In this document: positions 6,659-9,090 of the stretch, one piece after another
Layout: each line of letters starts with the position of its first letter
Position numbering within the stretch: position 1 is the stretch's first letter
Translations under genes and position numbers: made by a program
The notes under the pieces: generated by a model
The model's input: only the letters and a program-made list of their open reading frames with translations
Databases searched by the model: none
What the model was told of the DNA's origin: nothing
From: Treponema sp. UBA4232
Lineage (GTDB): Bacteria > Spirochaetota > Spirochaetia > Treponematales > Treponemataceae
Length of the DNA stretch: 9,090 nucleotides
Assembly: GCA_002396325.1 (NCBI GenBank)
Contig: DGXM01000007.1
Coordinates: 13,279-22,368 of the forward strand
Direction of reading: 5' to 3'

Positions 6659-6685
6659 TTCCAAAAATCAGACGATTTTTTGGAA
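6659..6685. repeat. AT-rich hairpin in the leader of the 593-aa mutase
   Basis: TTCCAAAAATC (6659-6669) pairs with GATTTTTTGGAA (6674-6685), with one extra T and a 4-nt AGAC loop. There is no U-tract on the 3' side in either direction, so it is not a standard terminator. It ends 29 nt before the mutase start codon, within the predicted 5' leader. Confidence 0.55.
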
Positions 6686-6718
6686 AAGCCCAGTCTGCCC
6701 CACGGACAGGATTTGAAC
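6682..6718 (+). repeat. Left arm of an imperfect inverted repeat, with tRNA-3'-end-like sequence
   Basis: Read on this strand the blocks GGAAA, CTGC, ACGGA and GGATTTGAA reappear in order on the opposite strand at 6936-6904. Read on the minus strand, 6718-6698 gives GTTCAAATCC followed by TGT CCGTGGG G, which resembles a tRNA T-loop and acceptor 3' strand. The 5' half of the T-stem and the rest of a tRNA are absent, so this is at most a remnant and not a working tRNA. Confidence 0.45.
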
Positions 6719-6734
6719 TGAATTTTTCAGGTTG

Positions 6735-6743
6735 ATTGTATCA
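6735..6743 (-). promoter_or_regulatory. Candidate extended -10 promoter for the 593-aa mutase/dnaQ pair
   Basis: On the minus strand TG, one base, then TACAAT (6743-6735), a 5-of-6 match to TATAAT with the extended -10 TG. No convincing -35 box is present at 16-18 bp. The predicted start is near 6728, giving a leader of about 98 nt that would contain the tRNA-like sequence and the hairpin at 6659-6685. Confidence 0.4.
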
Positions 6744-6873
6744 CAAAAAAAAATGTTGTGCTAGAGTCTTTGACGAATCTCGGCCTGTTTTCGAAATCCG
6801 CTTCATGGCAAAATTCCAATGAAATGATTCTCAATGCCTTCCCCGGCATCCCTGTTCTGGACCTGCGCTTCTG

Positions 6874-6905
6874 AAAAAAAAAAGACCCGGCGCCAAAAGG
6901 TGACT
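6874..6905 (-). terminator. Possible terminator of the 612-aa mutase
   Basis: Read on the minus strand, an imperfect stem (AGTCACC at 6905-6899 against GGGTCT at 6889-6884, with a 2-nt bulge and GC-rich interior) is followed by T10 (6883-6874). The T-tract is strong and the stem weak, so the call is tentative. Confidence 0.35.
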
Positions 6906-6936
6906 TCAAATCCTCCGTGCGCAGAGTCTTTCCTCC
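6904..6936 (-). repeat. Right arm of the imperfect inverted repeat
   Basis: On the minus strand the order is GGAAAG, CTCTGCGC, ACGGA, GGATTTGAA, matching 6682-6718 on the plus strand with a few gaps (ACGGA-CA-GGATTTGAA on the left, ACGGA-GGATTTGAA on the right). The arms are 185 bp apart. It also contains TTCAAATCC on the plus strand (6905-6913). Confidence 0.45.
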
Positions 6937-6991
6937 GATTACGACATCTTCATCTGAATCATCTGCGGTAGTCTGCCGCCGAAAAAAAGCT

Positions 6992-8830
6992 TCAGTTTGA
7001 GTCCGCCTTTTTGATCATGGTAGTCTCCCACCTGAGCAGGCTTCTTTCTGCTGCGAACTCATTGCCCCGCACGTCGCACATGATTCTGAACACAGGTTCC
7101 GTACCGCTGGGCCTCATCCAGATGAAAGCGTAGGGAAGTCCCCGTCCGTCGTAGAACTGAATCTTAAGACCTCCGTTTCCGTTGTTCCAGCTTTCGTCAA
7201 TGGAAACCTCACGCTCCACGGTGCCGTTTGTCAGGAACACCCTGTAGCTTTCGATGCCGTAAATGGCCTCCATCTCCTCGCGGTGGTGCTCCCAGTCCGT
7301 AACGAAAACCTTTCTGAAATTCTCCTTGAGAATGCCCTTGTCCTCAGTCTGCACATTGAGAACGGCAAGTTCATCGCTGACTCCTGTCGTAGTGTACTCA
7401 GGCAGTGTCGCAATCACATCGCTCAAAGTGAAATCATCCCTGTATTTGAACTCCTGGTCGGATTTCTCGCACCACAGATGGAAAAGTCCCTTGTTCAGGC
7501 TTCCGTCAAGATTCAGGCTGTCGCGGATCACCAGCAGTTTGATCAGGGCAAAAATGGTCGCCACAGGATCACGCACGGCAGAAGGATAAGTGATGTTTCC
7601 ACCGTTGCTTCCTTCACCCAGAATGCGCACTGTATATCCGCTGTCCCTCTTTTCGCGGGCAAGGTTCACCACATTGGCCTCTCCGACCTCCGCACGGAAC
7701 AAATCCCTCTTGAAAGCCCTGCAGATTTCGTCCACACGCATCGAAGTGGGCCCGTTCACAACCACCGCATTTCTTCCGTAATGACTCACAGCCTTCCACA
7801 AAAGACTCTTGTGCGGCATATTCTTCTGCTTCCAGATGTCGAAAGCCGACTCCGCCAGAACACACAGGGCAAAAACCTCCTGTGCGGGAATGGCCCTGGC
7901 CTTTTTTTCCTTTTCATCCCAGTAAACGATGTTTCCGCGGTCTCCGTCACAGTCAGGCATGAACCCAAGCGTGGCCTCTGTCTCACCGTCTTTCTGCAGA
8001 TCCTCCATCACATCGGCGCACCAGGTCAGATTCTCCGGCTCGGGAATTATGGCATGCGGTATGGTTCCGGCCTCGTTGTTGAAGGGAAGGAAAGTGATTC
8101 CGCAGCCGGAAAGGAAAGTCTCGTCAATCGTCTGGCATCTGGCGGATCCGTTCATATCGGCCACAATGCCCAGAGGCTGCTCCATAATTGAAGATTTTAT
8201 GATGCTGAAAAGCTCGTCCTGCTCATGGGTGTCGGTTGTCCCCGAAATGACCACGCGTATGAAATCCTCGTAAGTCCAGAGCGAATCCTTCTTGTACTGC
8301 GAGGCAAGGGCATAGGCAAGTCTGAGCTCTCCCACATCCACATCGGAAAGAATCTTTTCGGCATGGAGCTGGGCATCAGGAGCGGAACACTTCTCGAGAA
8401 AAACTTTCACCAGCTTTGCATTTTCCTCTCCATTCAGGACACCGCCGTCGTTGAGGCCGAATTTTATTCCGTTGTGTCCGATCGGATTGTGGCTGGCGGA
8501 AATGTACAGGAATCCGTCCAAAGTCTTTCCGTAAGCCATTATCTCGGGAGCAGAGGCAATTCCTATGTAATGAATCCCGATTCCCTGTGAGATAAGTCCC
8601 CTCAAAACCGCATCGGCAATCTCCTTTCCGGTAGGTCTTGAGTCCATGCCCACAGCGATGACAGGCTTTTTTGCGTAAATTCTTTTTATGTATTCGGCAA
8701 ACGTCTCTGCAATGAGCGCACTGAGTTCTCTGTTTGTCTGTCCAATGGCAGGGGAATAATCCTCGCCCTCTCCGGATTCGGCAAACACTTTTCGCCACCC
8801 GGAAGCTGAAAGAATCATATTGTGTTCCAT
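6992..8830 (-). CDS. Second alpha-D-phosphohexomutase (phosphomannomutase/phosphoglucomutase family)
   Basis: A 612-aa cytosolic sugar-phosphate mutase, clearly distant from its neighbour at 4849-6630 but of the same superfamily. The active-site loops are phosphoserine SASHNPIGHNG at 111-121 (S113), Mg-binding DCDGDRG at 293-299, a sugar loop GEGSNGG at 405-411 where many relatives have GEESGG-like wording, and phosphate-binding RPSGTEPVFRI at 573-583. It is longer than the usual 450 aa, with extra sequence around 145-215 and 440-550. ATG 8830 is chosen because the sequence after it fits the family (LSASGWRKVFAESG) and a -10 box ends 7 nt before it. The frame is open to 8965, but the extra 45 residues come from repetitive intergenic DNA. 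ATG 8818, with GGA 8 nt upstream, is an alternative giving 608 aa. The substrate is not decidable; a role in a treponeme-specific polysaccharide or glycogen pathway is only inference. Confidence 0.9.
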   Translation of the reverse strand: MEHNMILSASGWRKVFAESGEGEDYSPAIGQTNRELSALIAETFAEYIKRIYAKKPVIAVGMDSRPTGKEIADAVLRGLISQGIGIHYIGIASAPEIMAYGKTLDGFLYISASHNPIGHNGIKFGLNDGGVLNGEENAKLVKVFLEKCSAPDAQLHAEKILSDVDVGELRLAYALASQYKKDSLWTYEDFIRVVISGTTDTHEQDELFSIIKSSIMEQPLGIVADMNGSARCQTIDETFLSGCGITFLPFNNEAGTIPHAIIPEPENLTWCADVMEDLQKDGETEATLGFMPDCDGDRGNIVYWDEKEKKARAIPAQEVFALCVLAESAFDIWKQKNMPHKSLLWKAVSHYGRNAVVVNGPTSMRVDEICRAFKRDLFRAEVGEANVVNLAREKRDSGYTVRILGEGSNGGNITYPSAVRDPVATIFALIKLLVIRDSLNLDGSLNKGLFHLWCEKSDQEFKYRDDFTLSDVIATLPEYTTTGVSDELAVLNVQTEDKGILKENFRKVFVTDWEHHREEMEAIYGIESYRVFLTNGTVEREVSIDESWNNGNGGLKIQFYDGRGLPYAFIWMRPSGTEPVFRIMCDVRGNEFAAERSLLRWETTMIKKADSN

Positions 8831-8837
8831 AACCACC

Positions 8838-8866
8838 AGTATAATGCCTATTGTGAATTTAAGCAA
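8838..8866 (-). promoter_or_regulatory. Promoter of the 612-aa mutase, predicted leaderless
   Basis: On the minus strand TTGCTT (8866-8861), a 17-bp spacer and TATACT (8843-8838). The -10 box matches 5 of 6 positions, the -35 box only 3. The expected start is 8831 or, being a purine, 8830, the A of the ATG. GGTGG just before the ATG is too close to work as a normal ribosome site. Confidence 0.5.
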
Positions 8867-8919
8867 GTTGAAAAAATCCCTTGAAAAAAAATCTTCACCA
8901 ATGATGATGCCGCTACGGG

Positions 8920-9012
8920 CGAACCCTTCGGGCCGGGCTGCTGCGGGTTCCGCTGTCCGCTCCATTCAGCAGGGCTGAACACCTCCGGTGCCCTCCGCAT
9001 CCCTTTCGCGGA
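8920..9012. repeat. Cluster of five short perfect hairpins in GC-rich intergenic DNA
   Basis: CGAA-CCC-TTCG (8920-8930), GCGG-GTT-CCGC (8943-8953), TTCAGC-AGG-GCTGAA (8965-8979), CACC-TCC-GGTG (8980-8990) and TCCGC-9 nt-GCGGA (8994-9012). The first four all have 3-nt loops, and the third and fourth abut. The base composition differs from the coding DNA. No protein is supported on either strand in 8867-9090. This may be a dispersed intergenic repeat family. Confidence 0.6.
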
Positions 9013-9055
9013 ATTGATTGTGGGAAGGGGATGTCCGACAAGTTTGCCACCCGGT

Positions 9056-9090
9056 GTCATTCAGAACCTGCTGCCGCCGTCATTCCGGGC
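9056..9090 (+). repeat. GTCATTC direct repeat at the window edge
   Basis: GTCATTC occurs at 9056-9062 and again at 9079-9085, the second continuing as GTCATTCCGGGC to the last base. This wording resembles the dispersed intergenic GTCATTC elements seen in several bacterial genomes. The element runs out of the window, so its palindrome cannot be checked. Confidence 0.45.

Larger units (their letters stand above)
6631..6991. other. Degenerate gap between the two mutase genes
   Basis: No intact gene is supported over these 361 bases. It holds runs T8 (6641-6648), A9 (6745-6753), A10 (6874-6883) and A7 (6982-6988), the inverted-repeat arms at 6682-6718 and 6904-6936, and several protein-like but unanchored frames. 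On the plus strand 6755-6874 reads VVLESLTNLGLFSK and ends FPGIPVLDLRF-stop, with no good ribosome site. On the minus strand about 6980-6895 reads ADDSDEDVVIGGKTLRTEDL but lacks a start. A third minus frame reads past the second mutase stop and ends QMIQMKMS-stop. Overlapping broken frames, homopolymers and a tRNA-like scrap suggest decayed genes or an old insertion scar. I cannot name the origin. Confidence 0.4.

Noticed and set aside
6696..6718. A complete tRNA gene on the minus strand
   Set aside because: Only the T-loop/acceptor-like end is present. The T-stem 5' strand does not pair, and no anticodon or D arm follows.
6742..6760. CACAA/TTGTG hairpin around the A9 run as a terminator
   Set aside because: The A/T run lies in the loop and not after the stem; only 5 bp.
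7283..8191. 302-codon open frame on the plus strand
   Set aside because: Lies wholly antisense to the second mutase, shows no motif or ribosome site, and is explained by codon bias of the real gene.
8831..8965. 45-residue N-terminal extension of the second mutase from 8965
   Set aside because: It runs through the promoter and repetitive DNA and has no family counterpart.
8848..9060. 70-aa minus-strand frame upstream of the second mutase
   Set aside because: Its sequence comes from the hairpin cluster and GTCATTC-type repeat; no ribosome site or domain.

Overview
The window (about 50 % GC by eye) looks like ordinary chromosome from a Treponema-like spirochaete. This rests on a spirochaete-style divergent sigma-like protein, the archaeal/eukaryotic-type HisRS and the pair of long alpha-D-phosphohexomutases. 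The genus is an inference (about 0.65), not a database result. I see no CRISPR array, prophage, toxin, secretion or defence cassette, so I do not claim a new multi-gene system. The unusual material is in control regions and two odd intergenic stretches.

Layout. (1) 1-245: noncoding leader with a nested hairpin. (2) 246-1259 (+): orphan sigma-70-like protein whose 3' end overlaps rdgB (1198-1887, +), the ITP/XTP pyrophosphatase. (3) coaX (1876-2688, -), type III pantothenate kinase, meets rdgB tail to tail with a 12-bp overlap. (4) 2689-2782: a very compact divergent promoter region. The two -10 boxes lie on the same symmetric sequence, and the hisS transcript is predicted to start at its ATG. 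(5) hisS (2783-4087, +), then a bidirectional terminator. (6) dnaQ-like exonuclease (4176-4862, -), overlapping the 3' end of a 593-aa phosphohexomutase (4849-6630, -). (7) 6631-6991: a degenerate gap with an imperfect inverted repeat, a tRNA-3'-end-like sequence, homopolymer runs and gene-fragment-like reading frames. (8) A second, distantly related phosphohexomutase (6992-8830, -), again with a promoter placed so close that the message may be leaderless. (9) 8867-9090: GC-rich intergenic DNA with back-to-back short hairpins and a GTCATTC repeat.

Functionally these are housekeeping genes: nucleotide-pool cleaning (RdgB), coenzyme A synthesis (CoaX), histidyl-tRNA charging (HisS), proofreading or repair exonuclease (DnaQ-like) and sugar-phosphate interconversion (two mutases). 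Physical linkage suggests two probable co-translated pairs (sigma-like/rdgB and mutase/dnaQ) rather than one pathway.
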